A stretch of 64,000 nt of DNA from Streptomyces aurantiogriseus (GCF_014649375.1 NZ_BMSX01000033.1:23602-87601), one strand, 5' to 3'; numbered from the stretch's first letter, positions 43,257 through 52,285 are shown. Numbers and translations are program-made. Notes: a model not told the origin generated them from the sequence alone.

Positions 43257-43655
43257 ATGACCATCGGGAGGGTGATCAATCGAAAATCCCCCGAATTGGG
43301 CAACGGAGTCATCGAGACCTGCTACAACCGCCGGCAGCTGCGGAAGCACCCGACCTGGGACTACCCCACTCCGCTGGAGATCCGGCAGCGCCACGACCAA
43401 GGCCGACTGCGAGTACGAGCCGAGCCGGACACCCGCCGCTACCTCACCGGGCAGAACCCGGCCCCCTTGCAGGTCGGCCTGACCGGCGTGCCCCGCCGGG
43501 AATTGGACTCCCTGATCGACCAGATCGCCGACGACTGGCAGATGGTTGCCGACCGTGACCTGACCCGTCACATCGGACGTCCCTGCCTGCGCCCATCAGC
43601 TCGCGGAATCGGTCAACTCGAGTACCACCACCGCGTGCCGGCCGCATTGCTGTGA
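43257..43655 (+). pseudogene. Transposase debris (two fused ends)
   Basis: The open frame contains VIETCYNRRQLRKHPTWDYP and TPLEIRQRH, resembling the C-terminus of an IS3-like transposase (YNRRRLRKHP..YLTP). From about residue 68 it reads VGLTGVPRRELDSLIDQIAD then HHRVPAALL, resembling the N-terminus of a different transposase. Neither is complete. I treat it as a fusion of relics; a short chimeric protein cannot be excluded. Confidence 0.4.
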
Positions 43656-44039
43656 GCCCGGCGTGCGGCCACGACGGTCCTGATCACCGAGATCCTCGAC
43701 TATCACCGCAGGCGAGGGATGCGGCCGGGCTGATGCCGATGTCGATCGATCAGCTCTCAGCCCCGCCGCCGGCGTCGCCTGCGGTGGCAGGAAAGAGACG
43801 CTGAACGGCAGCGACGACGGCGGCGTGGCGGGCTGCCGGGGAGGAGTCGCGGACCTGGTCGGCGGCCGCGTCCGCGAGGTCGAGTTGCCGGCCCAGGCCG
43901 TGGCAGCTGGTTGACGAAGACGAGGATGTCGATGTCGAACGCCTGCCGGTCCCGTCGCGGGGTTGAGCGCACCTTGCACGGAGGTGCCTGGTGCAGGTTG
44001 TCCCGCGAGGCCGTTCTCGGCCACCGCCGCATTCGGCAG

Positions 44040-44222
44040 CGCCGCGATCGGCGGTACCGCCGCGGTCGGACCGGCGCTGCCGATGCTCGTGGACGCCGAG
44101 GACCCGCCGCGCCGGGTCTCCTTCGGCGCCGACCCCGTTCAGGTCGGCTGCACGTCTACGCCGTGCGGCCCAAGACGTGGCACGGCTGGGCCGACGTATC
44201 CACACTGACCGACGACTCACAA
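44040..44222 (+). pseudogene. SDR-family C-terminal relic
   Basis: Two frames together give LVDAEDPPRRVSFGADP and then VRPKTWHGWADVSTLTD. They parallel the end of the intact SDR at 54990-55817 (DNPPLRVFFG ... RLKTWADWGDLSI). Only the last ~50 residues remain, with a shift between them. Confidence 0.45.
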
Positions 44223-44637
44223 GCCCGACCGAGAACAGGGGCTCTCGCATGAACCGCCGCGACGGCCGGGGCGAGCCGGGTCGGGGTCAGCCTTCGGTGC
44301 ACCACCTCGGCGCGGACGACCCCACCGCTTCGCACGGCCGCTCCCAGAACAGCGGGTTCTCCTCGACGGCGACGGGGAACCGGAGCCGTTTCACCGGGCT
44401 GCCGTCACCGCTGACGAAGGCACCAGAGGATCTCTGCCGCAGCGGCTTCGAACTCTGGGAGGACGTGCGCGAAGGGGCGTGGCCGACCTACCCGTGCCGG
44501 ACCTCGCAGGCCGGGACAGTCGGGAAGCGGCCGTCGCCTCGGCCGGCGCGACGGCCCTCCCTCGGGCTCGGGTAAGTACAGTGCCCGTGGCGATGAAAGG
44601 AACAGGCCCCGGCCGGACAGGTGGGGGTGTGGAATCC
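44223..44637. other. 415-nt stretch, no supported gene; promoter of ECF gene expected
   Basis: Open frames have no recognised domains. The last ~60 nt must hold the promoter of the ECF sigma gene; no familiar -35/-10 was identified, as expected if it is read by an ECF holoenzyme. Confidence 0.3.
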
Positions 44638-45207
44638 ATGCTGGAGCTGGAACGTGCCCGGGCCCGAGAAGCCCGATTCGATGCGCTGGCGCGCGCGGTG
44701 GCAAAGCCGCTGCACCGGTATCTGCTGCGCCGGGCGGACGCCGACGCGGTAGACGACATCCTCGCGGAGACGATGCTCGTGCTCTGGCGCCGCCTCGAGG
44801 ACGTGCCCGGGCTCGGGAAGGGCCCCGTGACCGACCTCGACGGCGTGCTGCCCTGGTGTTACGGCGTCGCGCGCGGCTGCCTGTCCAACGCCCGCCGGGC
44901 GGACGGGCGCCGGCTCCGGCTGGTGGAGCGGCTGACCCGTACCGCACCGCCGCCCATGCCCGGGGAGGCCGACCACCCCGAACTCCAGGCCGCACTCGGC
45001 ACACTGGGCGCCCTGGACCGTGAGGTGGTGCTGCTCTGGGCGTGGGAGGGGCTGACCCCGCGCGAGATAGCGGAAGTGACCGGACTGACCGCCAACGCCG
45101 TCAGCATCCGCCTGCACAGGGCAAAGAAGAAACTCGCCGCTCTGCTTGACCGAAAGAATGACGACAAGGCCGGACATGAGATGGGTGAAGGAAGGAGCAA
45201 CCGGTGA
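44638..45207 (+). CDS. ECF-type RNA polymerase sigma factor
   Basis: 189-residue sigma-70 family factor. Region 2 is about residues 8-80 (FDALARAVAKPLHRYLLRRA, VDDILAETMLVLWRRLEDV, LPWCYGVARGCLSN) and region 4 about 120-175 (LDREVVLLWAWEGLTPREIAEVTG, NAVSIRLHRAKKKL). ATG 44638 has GGTGGGGG about 10 nt upstream; in-frame ATG 44593 is an alternative that adds 15 residues. The stop overlaps the next gene by GTGA, so it is translationally coupled to a membrane protein that probably acts as its anti-sigma factor. Confidence 0.9.
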   Translation: MLELERARAREARFDALARAVAKPLHRYLLRRADADAVDDILAETMLVLWRRLEDVPGLGKGPVTDLDGVLPWCYGVARGCLSNARRADGRRLRLVERLTRTAPPPMPGEADHPELQAALGTLGALDREVVLLWAWEGLTPREIAEVTGLTANAVSIRLHRAKKKLAALLDRKNDDKAGHEMGEGRSNR

Positions 45208-45827
45208 ACGACGAGGAACTGCTGGCCCGGCTGAGGGCCATCGACCCGGCGCGGACCTCTGATGCTCCCCAGCCCGACATCAACCGTCTCCTGGAGGCCA
45301 CCATGACCGCCGACACCACAGTCCGCACCTCCCCCCGCACATCGGACCGCCCCCGCCGCCCCCCGCTGCTGGCCGCAGCAGCCGCCGCTGTGCTCACGGT
45401 GGGAGCCGGCATCACCTGGGGAGTCACGGCGACCCGCGATACTCCTCCGGCCGTGGCCGCCCCGCTGGTCCTGACCGTCCAGCAGGACACAGGCGGCGGC
45501 CCGGCCACAGCGTGCGCCGAGCTCGACGTCACCACCCTGCGCCAGTACACGACCGCCTTCGAGGGCACCGCGACCTCCATCGACGGCGACCAGGTCACTC
45601 TCCGAGTGGACCACTGGTACCGCGGCGAAGACGCCTCCACCGTCCGGCTCGACAACGTCCGGCTCGACAACACCCACGAAGGACAACTGGAGTCATTCGG
45701 CCAGGAGTTCGCTGTCGGCCAGACCTACCTCGTCTACGCCGAGGACGGCAAGGTCCCGGTGTGCTACGGCGATGCCGAGGCCACCCCGAAGCTGCGGAGC
45801 CTCTACGACCGGGCATACGGGCAGTGA
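45204..45827 (+). CDS. Membrane-anchored probable anti-sigma partner
   Basis: 207-residue single-pass membrane protein. The N-terminal cytoplasmic part (1-50) begins MNDEELLARLRAIDPART, the transmembrane segment is at about 54-74 (LLAAAAAAVLTVGAGITWGV), and an extracytoplasmic domain (about 85-207) contains two Cys (TACAELD and VPVCYGD) that could form a disulfide. No zinc-binding anti-sigma HxxxCxxC motif is visible. The role is inferred from GTGA coupling to the ECF gene and from topology. The domain resembles 'CU044_5270'-type or OB-like exported domains only loosely. Confidence 0.7.
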   Translation: MNDEELLARLRAIDPARTSDAPQPDINRLLEATMTADTTVRTSPRTSDRPRRPPLLAAAAAAVLTVGAGITWGVTATRDTPPAVAAPLVLTVQQDTGGGPATACAELDVTTLRQYTTAFEGTATSIDGDQVTLRVDHWYRGEDASTVRLDNVRLDNTHEGQLESFGQEFAVGQTYLVYAEDGKVPVCYGDAEATPKLRSLYDRAYGQ

Positions 45828-46006
45828 GCGCACAAGCTCGGCGGCTGTTCCGTCTCGCAAGGTCTGCCGTTGCCTCGTTGCGAGGTTCAGCGGGAGCCGG
45901 TCGGTAAACGCGTCACCGCTCGCATCGCCCTGCCCGACAACCTGGGCGGGAACGTCACCGGACGCCGCCCCCAGTAGCAGCCAGCGTTCGCCCTCGGCCC
46001 CCGCCT

Positions 46007-46705
46007 TCACTGACGGCCTGATGAGAAGCGGCGCGCTACAGGGGGGGCGATGTCGGTGGGAGAGAGGTCGGGGCGGGCGCGGTGCCGGCGTGCGGGGTGG
46101 CGCCACCGGCCGGAGGCGTCGCGGGCGACGTCGACGCCGACTTCCCCCACCAGTTCGGGTTCCACCAGCGTGACGTTCAGCGTCTCCCGGCTGCCCCACC
46201 CGGCGGAGAACGACCAGCCTGTCCACGGATGACCGCGCCGCCCCGCAGCGAGCAGGCCGGTGACCGCAGCACCTGCCGCCTGGGCGAGGGTGGTGGTGCG
46301 GCCGACGTACTGAAAGCGGCCTTCGGTGTCGTACCTGCCGAGCAGCAGCGTGCGGGGAACGGCCAGAGAGCCGGTGATCGCGCCGACGATCGCCTCGCTC
46401 GTCTCGCGGACCTTGTATTTCTGCCAGCCCCTCACCGACGGGCGGTAGGCGTCGTCCAGCCTCTTGAAGACCACCCCCTCCATCCCGACCGACGCCCACG
46501 TCAGCCACTCGCGCACGACGCCGACCTCAGTGGTCGACGGACACAACACCCGCGGCGCCGACAGCCGACGGGCGGCGAACACGGACTCCCGCGCGGCCCT
46601 GCGCCGCCGATACGGCCAAGAGGTCGTGTCCGTCCCGGACAGCCGCAACAGATCGAACGCGAAAGCGGGCGGGATCTCAGATTCTGGGTCGCCTCTGGCG
46701 GTGAA
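46007..46705 (-). pseudogene. ATP-dependent DNA ligase, N-terminally truncated
   Basis: About 230 residues of a LigC-like ATP-dependent ligase: AFDLLRLSGTDTTSWPYRRR, the nucleotidyltransferase motif MEGVVFKRLDDAYRPSVRGW (KxxDxxYxxGxR-like) and the OB-fold end VGRTTTLAQAAGAAVTGLL, then RPDLSPTDIAPP. The N-terminal half with the adenylated Lys (KxDG) is missing, and upstream sequence on the same strand is unrelated. No ligase activity is expected. Confidence 0.65.
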
Positions 46706-46975
46706 CCCGCGCCCCCGCAGCCGCATTGCGCTGTTTCGGCGGCAGGTTCGTACGGCAGACGCTCGGCAATTGCGTCGGCCTTCGACTTCGTGGCTGGGGA
46801 CCAAAGCTGGTGTACGGCCGTCAGTAGATCGTCCTGTAGCTCATGACGGTGGATGCTGTCGATCAGCCGGGAGACCCCGCTGAAGAGCAGCCCTCCTCCG
46901 GCCGTCGTGACCACCTGCCGCACCGGTGTGGGCGCGGGGCCGCAGAGGACCGATCTCTTCTGGAACCAGATTGGA

Positions 46976-47120
46976 TCAGACGCCGAAGGCACTGCGGATG
47001 ACGAAGTCGAAGGCGCGGTCCGGCAGCAGCCAGCGCAGGAACATGGTGGGGGCGGCCCCGAAACCCACCCGGCAGCGGGTGCGCGGACGTCGCGCCCTGG
47101 CGATCTTGACGATGGTCTTG
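46976..47120 (-). pseudogene. SDR-family C-terminal relic
   Basis: The minus-strand frame ends IGKTIVKIARARRPRTRCRV, GFGAAPTMFLRWLLPDRAFD, FVIRSAFGV-stop, the characteristic tail of short-chain dehydrogenases that end RRPRTRYxVG...LPDRxFD. Only about 48 residues remain, directly abutting the decayed MBL gene upstream. Confidence 0.55.
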
Positions 47121-47129
47121 CCGATGACT

Positions 47130-47464
47130 CCTGGCCGTCGATCAGGATCGTGTCGCCCTCGAGGGGGTCGGGGACGACAGTGTTGTCCAGTGCCTGGCCG
47201 TCGAAGAACTGCCGCCACTGTTTGCGCTCAGCCTCGTTGCCTGCCTTGATCGCCGCAGCCACCGACGGCAGTGCGACCGCGCGGGCCTGCGGGAAACGCT
47301 CGAGCAGCCGCTCCAGGCCGAAGTAGTGGTCAGCGTGGGCATGGGTGATGTAGATCGTTGTCAGCGTTCGTCCGAAGCCTCGATCCGCCGGATGAGCTCG
47401 GCTGCGTCGCGTCCATGTACTGGGTGTCCCCTTCGAAGATGGCGAGCCCTCGATGACCGAGCAT
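47130..47464 (-). pseudogene. Decayed MBL-fold metallohydrolase
   Basis: Two frames give LAIFEGDTQYMDATQ and then LTTIYITHAHADHYFGLERL, LERFPQARAVALPSVAAA and PDPLEGDTILIDGQE. It is homologous to the intact MBL protein at 49016-49900 (LTTIYITHDHADHYLGF, LLERFPEAKAVALP, PEPLEGDTLYVDG) but divergent. The zinc motif HxHxDH survives, yet both ends are gone and the frame is shifted. It lies immediately downstream of the acyl-CoA ligase gene. Confidence 0.65.
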
Positions 47465-47474
47465 CTGCTGGTGG

Positions 47475-48941
47475 TCAATGGGATGACAGGACTGCGGCGT
47501 GAGCGGCCCGCAACGAGGGCTTGTCGATCTTGCCGACAGCGTTCTTGGGGATGGCGTCGACCACAAGGAACGACGTCGGCCGCTTGTAGCCGCTGAGGTG
47601 TTGCGCAGTCAGCGCTTCCAGAGCCGCGGGGTGGACAGTCATACCAGGTCGCGGCTGGACGTAGGCGACTACCACCTCTCCCCACTTGTCGTCAGGCACA
47701 CCGATGACGGCGGCCTCGAGGACAGACGGGTCAGCCGTGAGGACGTCCTCGATCTCCTTGGGGTAGATGTTCTCGCCACCACGGATGATCATGTCTTTCG
47801 ATCGCCCGACCAGGGTCAGGTAGCCGTCCGCGTCCAGGTGGCCTACGTCGCCTGTGTACAGCCAGCCGTCCACGATCGTCTTCGCCGTGTCTTCCGGCCG
47901 ACCGAGATAACCACGCATGACGTTGGGGCCACGCACGATGACCTCACCATCCATGCCGGTCGCCAGCTCGTTACCCTGCTCGTCGACGATCCGGAGCTCC
48001 TGCCCCGGGACGGCAACCCCCACGGTGCCTGCGCGGCGCGGACCCGCGACGGGGTTGACGGTGGAGAAGCAGGTTCCTTCGGACAGCCCGTAACCCTCGA
48101 TGATGGGGAAGCCGTACCGAGCCTCGAATCGGATCGGCAACTCGGCGGAGGCGGGTGCTGCGCCGCACGTGCCGTAACGCAGCGAGGACGTGTCGGGTCG
48201 AACGTCGGCCGGCAGCGCCTCGAGCACGTTGTAGATCGTGGGCACGGCACTGAAGTAGGTGGGTCGCTCCCGCTCGACGAGATCGAAGAAGGTCTTGGGG
48301 TCGAACCGGTCGGTGATGAAGACACTGCCGCCTGCGACCAGCGGCATGAGCACGCTGATCACGATGGCGTTGACGTGGAAGAGCGGCAGGATCAGCAAGC
48401 AGCGGTCGGTCGGCCCGGTCTCGATCGCCTGGCACCCCATCGCCGCCATCGCGTCGATGTTGGAGTGGTCGAGCATCACGCCCTTCGGTACGCCCGTCGT
48501 TCCGCTGGTGTAGATCAGGAGTGCCGGCGCGGTCGAGTCCAGCTGCGGCGTCGGACCCGACCCCACCGCCTCTCCGTACAGGTCGTCGACGGCCAGCGTG
48601 GCGACGCCTGCGGCGGTCGTGCCGTCCTCGACGACCAGCACGCGTGCGCCCGAGTCGTGGAGCTGCCGTGCGACCTCACCCTCTGTCAGGCTCGGATTGA
48701 CCGGGGTGACGGTCGCCCCGAGCCGCCAGGCCGCGAACAGCAGAAGCACGAACTCGACGCGGTTCCTCAGCTTGAGCGCCACGACATCGCCAGTACCGAT
48801 CCCAAGGTCCTGAAGGTGACGAGCAGCAGCTCGGACACGGGTCAGGAACTGGGCATTGGTGAGCGACTGACGCCCGTCGGCAACCGCGGGTCCATCCGGA
48901 GTGGATGCGGCGCGACGGTCGGGCAGAGAGGCGAATTTCAT
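47475..48941 (-). CDS. AMP-binding acyl-CoA synthetase
   Basis: 488-residue ANL-superfamily ligase that activates a carboxylic acid via acyl-AMP to acyl-CoA. Motifs: P-loop YTSGTTGVPKGVML (about 155-168), YGLSEGTCFSTVN, YTGDVGHLDADGYLTLVGR, and the C-terminal catalytic Lys in PKNAVGKIDKPSLRA. Relatives include long-chain and aryl-CoA ligases. ATG 48941 has GATAGGTGA 6 nt upstream. It lies 74 nt after the MBL hydrolase gene and shares its transcript. In this island it probably activates the acid released by the hydrolases. Confidence 0.92.
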   Translation of the reverse strand: MKFASLPDRRAASTPDGPAVADGRQSLTNAQFLTRVRAAARHLQDLGIGTGDVVALKLRNRVEFVLLLFAAWRLGATVTPVNPSLTEGEVARQLHDSGARVLVVEDGTTAAGVATLAVDDLYGEAVGSGPTPQLDSTAPALLIYTSGTTGVPKGVMLDHSNIDAMAAMGCQAIETGPTDRCLLILPLFHVNAIVISVLMPLVAGGSVFITDRFDPKTFFDLVERERPTYFSAVPTIYNVLEALPADVRPDTSSLRYGTCGAAPASAELPIRFEARYGFPIIEGYGLSEGTCFSTVNPVAGPRRAGTVGVAVPGQELRIVDEQGNELATGMDGEVIVRGPNVMRGYLGRPEDTAKTIVDGWLYTGDVGHLDADGYLTLVGRSKDMIIRGGENIYPKEIEDVLTADPSVLEAAVIGVPDDKWGEVVVAYVQPRPGMTVHPAALEALTAQHLSGYKRPTSFLVVDAIPKNAVGKIDKPSLRAAHAAVLSSH

Positions 48942-49015
48942 GGTGAGGTCACCTATCGTGGTGTGGCGCGTTTCAACGCGAAGGCAACAGTGCGGGCTTC
49001 GGGTGACAGGCTCGG

Positions 49016-49900
49016 TCACTCAGCGGCATCGCGCTTCGCGATCGCCTCGCCGGCGGAGAACTGGAGCGTCCAGACGTTGCCGTGGTGCGGGTACTTCTCC
49101 ACCATGGTGGCCACCAGCTCTTCGGCGTCCTTCGCGACCTCGGAGGCAGCCGCGAAGTCCTGGATGTAGGCGCGGGTCTGGGCGATCATGGTCTCGACCG
49201 CGTAGTCGTCGCCGTCGGGCCTGCGGTGTCCGGACACGATCATGCGCGGGCGGAGGCTCTCCACGGTGTCGACGGTCTCGAGCCAGTCCTGCCACTCATC
49301 GGGCGTCGACAGGCCGAGCATCGGGTGGATCTCGTTGTAGATGGAGTCACCGGCCACGACGACGTCGATCTCGGGGATGTGCACGATGCTCGTGGGATGG
49401 ATGTCGGCCTGCTTCACCTCGATGATGTGCAGGGGAGATCCGTCGACGTACAGCGTGTCGCCTTCGAGCGGCTCCGGAAGCGGCCCCGCCATGATGCAGG
49501 TGTCGCCGAACAGCATGCGCCACTGCTCGATCTGAAGCTGCATGTTCTGCTTCATGGACTCGACCACGTGGGGCAGCGCCACGGCCTTCGCCTCCGGGAA
49601 CCGCTCCAGGAGCGGTCCGAAGCCCAGGTAGTGATCAGCGTGATCATGGGTGATGTAGATCGTCGTGAGCTTCTTGCCGGTGCGCTCGATCAGGTCACCG
49701 AGGTCGCGGACGTCGTCCTTGAGGTAGAGCGCGTCGATCAGGACCACCTCGGTGGCGCCGCTCACGAGCGTGGCCGTGGTGGGCGAGAAGGTGCCGTTCG
49801 GTACGCCGGGAAACTCCTCGGCCGGGACATTCGGCCAGCGACCGACGAAGACCGTGGCGCGGATGGGTGCGGCCGGCGAGGAGTGGGTGTCAGTGGTCAC
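49016..49900 (-). CDS. MBL-fold metallohydrolase
   Basis: 294-residue metallo-beta-lactamase-fold protein. The zinc motif is THDHADH (His85-His90), the second His region is around HPTSIVHIPEIDVVVAGDSI with the bridging Asp in AGDS, and the last His is in VSGHRRPDG. There is no signal peptide. Its promoter carries the 45-bp element (49985-50029) also found before the alpha/beta hydrolase operon. Substrates in this family range from lactones to thioesters; a lactone or CoA-thioester step is plausible beside an acyl-CoA ligase. Confidence 0.9.
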   Translation of the reverse strand: MTTDTHSSPAAPIRATVFVGRWPNVPAEEFPGVPNGTFSPTTATLVSGATEVVLIDALYLKDDVRDLGDLIERTGKKLTTIYITHDHADHYLGFGPLLERFPEAKAVALPHVVESMKQNMQLQIEQWRMLFGDTCIMAGPLPEPLEGDTLYVDGSPLHIIEVKQADIHPTSIVHIPEIDVVVAGDSIYNEIHPMLGLSTPDEWQDWLETVDTVESLRPRMIVSGHRRPDGDDYAVETMIAQTRAYIQDFAAASEVAKDAEELVATMVEKYPHHGNVWTLQFSAGEAIAKRDAAE

Positions 49901-49984
49901 GAGGTACCTCCGGTTGCGGTGCTGACGGCCGACGCGGCATTGCGCACGTCGGCGGCGAAGTCAAGTTATGAACGCGCGCTCGGT

Positions 49985-50029
49985 GACTCATAGAACGAGT
50001 GCGCCGAGCGCTGGTATGCGAGCGCCACG
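49985..50029 (-). promoter_or_regulatory. 45-bp conserved upstream element, copy 1 (MBL/ligase unit)
   Basis: Read on the minus strand it contains CGTGGC, TACCA, CGGCGC and TTCTATGAG in fixed spacing. It matches 34 of 45 positions with 52225-52269 upstream of the alpha/beta hydrolase. It ends 84 nt before the MBL start. A TTGACT hexamer follows at 49964-49959. It is probably the binding site of one of the two AraC regulators. Confidence 0.65.
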
Positions 50030-50073
50030 TTGCTCCGAAGCACCACCGTGGCTGCTGGAGCGGTTGATACGGC

Positions 50074-50604
50074 TCACTGCAGGGCAAGCAACCCCGCGGA
50101 GACAGCGGCAGCGCAGAGTGCCAGAGTGATCGCGACGGTCGGCGCGACGCGCCGTTCGCCCGGCAGGGAGCGGAAAAGTCTGGACAGCGTGATCATCGCC
50201 GCGACCGGTGGTGCGGCTCGCCAGAAATCGCGCAGGGCCCCGCGACCGGCAGCGGCGAGCGCGGTATCCGCATACGCCGTCATCCGCGTCAGTGCGCGTG
50301 TCGTCTGCCCCACATTCGTAGGCGAGGGTGCTCGGCCCGCGACGACGGCACGCAGCGCCTCCTCGAGCGGCTCCAGTCTGTTCGACCAATGTGCCCGGAA
50401 CACGATGGTGCCTGAGGGGTCGATGCCGAGCTGGGGCGCGTGCCGAACGCGCGGTGCACCGTGCCGTCGATGCCGTCGACGGCGACTCGAAGCCGAAACC
50501 GTGGTGGCTCTTGAGAGCGCGCGCAGATCGCGCATGATGTCCGCGAAGGTCGGCCGGTCGATGCGGTAGCGGATGCCCTCGCCGCGGGTGGTACGCGCTG
50601 TCAT
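50074..50604 (-). CDS. Small hypothetical protein with C-terminal membrane segment
   Basis: 176 residues, family not recognised. The N-terminal half is hydrophilic (MTARTTRGEGIRYRIDRPTF) with an Arg-rich stretch near residues 38-50. A middle block IDPSGTIVFRAHWSNRLEPL follows, then hydrophobic segments FWRAAPPVAAMITLSRLF and VAPTVAITLALCAAAVSAGL at the C-terminus. GAGGAG lies 6 nt before ATG 50604. The Arg-rich part could reflect a pair of compensating frameshifts. Position after the tautomerase gene suggests membership of the hydrolase transcript. Confidence 0.5.
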   Translation of the reverse strand: MTARTTRGEGIRYRIDRPTFADIMRDLRALSRATTVSASSRRRRHRRHGAPRVRHAPQLGIDPSGTIVFRAHWSNRLEPLEEALRAVVAGRAPSPTNVGQTTRALTRMTAYADTALAAAGRGALRDFWRAAPPVAAMITLSRLFRSLPGERRVAPTVAITLALCAAAVSAGLLALQ

Positions 50605-50701
50605 CATGGGCTCCTCAGACGGATCCTCCGGAGATGGATGAGGTCCCGGGGCACGCACGGTCGACAGCACCTCACGATGCCTCGGGACCTCGGTCAGGGG
50701 G

Positions 50702-51139
50702 TCAGCCGGTCAGCTCGTAGGGGACGGGCCGGTTCTCCTTGGCCCAGAGCTTCTCGATGTCGGACTCCGGCGGAGGCGGAACGAGGCCCTGGGTGCGCCA
50801 CAGATCCATGGGGGTCTCGTCGATGTGGACCTCCCAGTCGTAGCCGCGGTCCTTCACGAACGGCGCCAGCTTCTCCTCGATGACCTCCATGCACAGTTTC
50901 CGAACAGCGGGGTCGTCCATCTGCCGGGCGATGTGGTCCAGGCGGATCCTTATGAAGTTGTTGTGCGCCTTGCCACCGACGTACATGGTGTTCGGCGGCA
51001 TGTCCTTGAACAGGACGACGACATAGAACTTCGGCAGGTTGACGTAGTCCACGTAGATCGAGGTGATCCTCTCGGACAGTTGTTCCTTGTCCTCCGGGGT
51101 GAAGGCGCTCTCGGGGGTGAAGATCTCCCAGTACGGCAT
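50702..51139 (-). CDS. Tautomerase-superfamily protein (cis-CaaD-like)
   Basis: 145-residue protein beginning Met-Pro (MPYWEIFTPESAFTPEDKEQ), so Pro2 becomes the N-terminal catalytic base after Met removal, as in the 4-oxalocrotonate tautomerase superfamily. Length and the blocks LPKFYVVVLFKDMPPNTMYV and DWEVHIDETPMDLWRTQGL fit the two-beta-alpha-beta cis-3-chloroacrylic-acid-dehalogenase/MSAD-like group. It probably isomerises or hydrates an unsaturated acid. It is 67 nt downstream of the alpha/beta hydrolase gene. Confidence 0.85.
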   Translation of the reverse strand: MPYWEIFTPESAFTPEDKEQLSERITSIYVDYVNLPKFYVVVLFKDMPPNTMYVGGKAHNNFIRIRLDHIARQMDDPAVRKLCMEVIEEKLAPFVKDRGYDWEVHIDETPMDLWRTQGLVPPPPESDIEKLWAKENRPVPYELTG

Positions 51140-51206
51140 TGCGGCTCCTTGATGGATGGATCGGTGACGGAAGGTGCGGCTCGTCGATGCGGCTCAGGAG
51201 GGGGGC

Positions 51207-52112
51207 TCAGCCCCGGAGGTGCTTGACGAAGTGGTCCCGTGCGGCTGCGGAGAGCTCGTCGAAGCCGGGGCCGCTGTAGAAGTCGAAGTGACCGCCCTGC
51301 TTGACGATGATCTGCTTCGGCTCCCGGGCCTCCTCGTACGCGTCGAGGGCCAACTCGAACGGTGCCACCCTGTCGTTGTCGGCCACGATCATCAGGAGCG
51401 GGGTCGGCGCGATGCGGCTGATGAAGGTACCCGGGGCGTACTCGGTCACCATTTCCATGCTTCGAGCCGTCAGCTCGTTCTTCCAGTTGGGCGCCCGGTC
51501 CGCCGACGTCTTGCTGAACCACTCGTAGGCGTCGGCCGCGGGCATCACGGCCTGCGCCGTAGGGTCGGCCGAGACGACCGGGACCAGAGCGGGCTCTCCG
51601 CCGGTGAACCGGTTGAGTCGGTCGCCCTCCTGGATCGCACGGAAGACTGGGATGAAGTCCGGCCGGATCGCCCGGCTCAGGGTGCGCGGACCCGTGATGA
51701 ACGGCACCTGGGAGACGACGGCCTTCACCCTCTTGTCGATCGCCGCGACCATGAGGACGTGTCCACCGGAGAAGCTGGAGCCCCAGATGCCGATCTTCGA
51801 CGCGTCCACCTCGGGGCGGGTGGTGGCGTAGGTGATCGCGTTCCGGAAATCCCGGTACTGCAGGACCGGGTCGACCTCCTGGCGGGGAGTTCCCTCACTG
51901 TCGCCGAAGTTCCGGTGATCGTAGGCGAGCACGTTGAGGCCGGCTTCGGAGAAGACCACGGCATAGTCGTCGAGGTGCATCTCCTTGACGCATGACAGCC
52001 CGTGCGCCAGGACCACGACCGGTGCCGGCGTGCTGGTGTTCCTGGCCGGATAGAACCAGCCCCGGAGGGTGACGCCGCCCTCGCCCTTGAACTCGATGTC
52101 TTCTCGATTCAT
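51207..52112 (-). CDS. Alpha/beta hydrolase, DLH/peptidase-S15-like
   Basis: 301-residue alpha/beta hydrolase. The N-terminal GVTLRGWFYPARNTSTPAPV and VVLAHGLSCVKEMHLDDYA are characteristic; the nucleophile is Ser113 in GIWGSSFSGGHV, the acid is in IVADNDRVAPF and the His in KQGGHFDFY. ATG 52112 has CGGAAG 8 nt upstream. It starts the hydrolase-tautomerase unit, downstream of the 45-bp element (52225-52269) and an inverted repeat (52173-52198). It may open an ester or C-C bond; no substrate can be named. Confidence 0.88.
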   Translation of the reverse strand: MNREDIEFKGEGGVTLRGWFYPARNTSTPAPVVVLAHGLSCVKEMHLDDYAVVFSEAGLNVLAYDHRNFGDSEGTPRQEVDPVLQYRDFRNAITYATTRPEVDASKIGIWGSSFSGGHVLMVAAIDKRVKAVVSQVPFITGPRTLSRAIRPDFIPVFRAIQEGDRLNRFTGGEPALVPVVSADPTAQAVMPAADAYEWFSKTSADRAPNWKNELTARSMEMVTEYAPGTFISRIAPTPLLMIVADNDRVAPFELALDAYEEAREPKQIIVKQGGHFDFYSGPGFDELSAAARDHFVKHLRG

Positions 52113-52172
52113 GTGATCTTCCGATTCGCTCGCGATGGTCCGTCGGTCGTGTGGAGGTGCACTCGGAGTGAT

Positions 52173-52198
52173 CCGACACTCGCGAGTAGTGGTGTCGG
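52173..52198. promoter_or_regulatory. Inverted repeat before alpha/beta hydrolase gene
   Basis: CCGACAC (52173-52179) and GTGTCGG (52192-52198) are perfect arms with a 12-nt spacer, between the 45-bp element and the start codon. Possible second operator. Confidence 0.4.
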
Positions 52199-52224
52199 GC
52201 CCAGAATCCGCGAATGCCTGTGAG

Positions 52225-52269
52225 GGCTCATAGAAGGATCGCGCCGCGGGGTGGTACGGGTGTGCCACG
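52225..52269 (-). promoter_or_regulatory. 45-bp conserved upstream element, copy 2 (hydrolase/tautomerase unit)
   Basis: Same ordered blocks as copy 1 (CGTGGC, TACCA, CGGCGC, TTCTATGAG), ending 112 nt before the hydrolase start. It lies directly behind the end of the AraC gene at 52286-53239. Confidence 0.65.
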
Positions 52270-52285
52270 GCCTACGAGGAGACGG

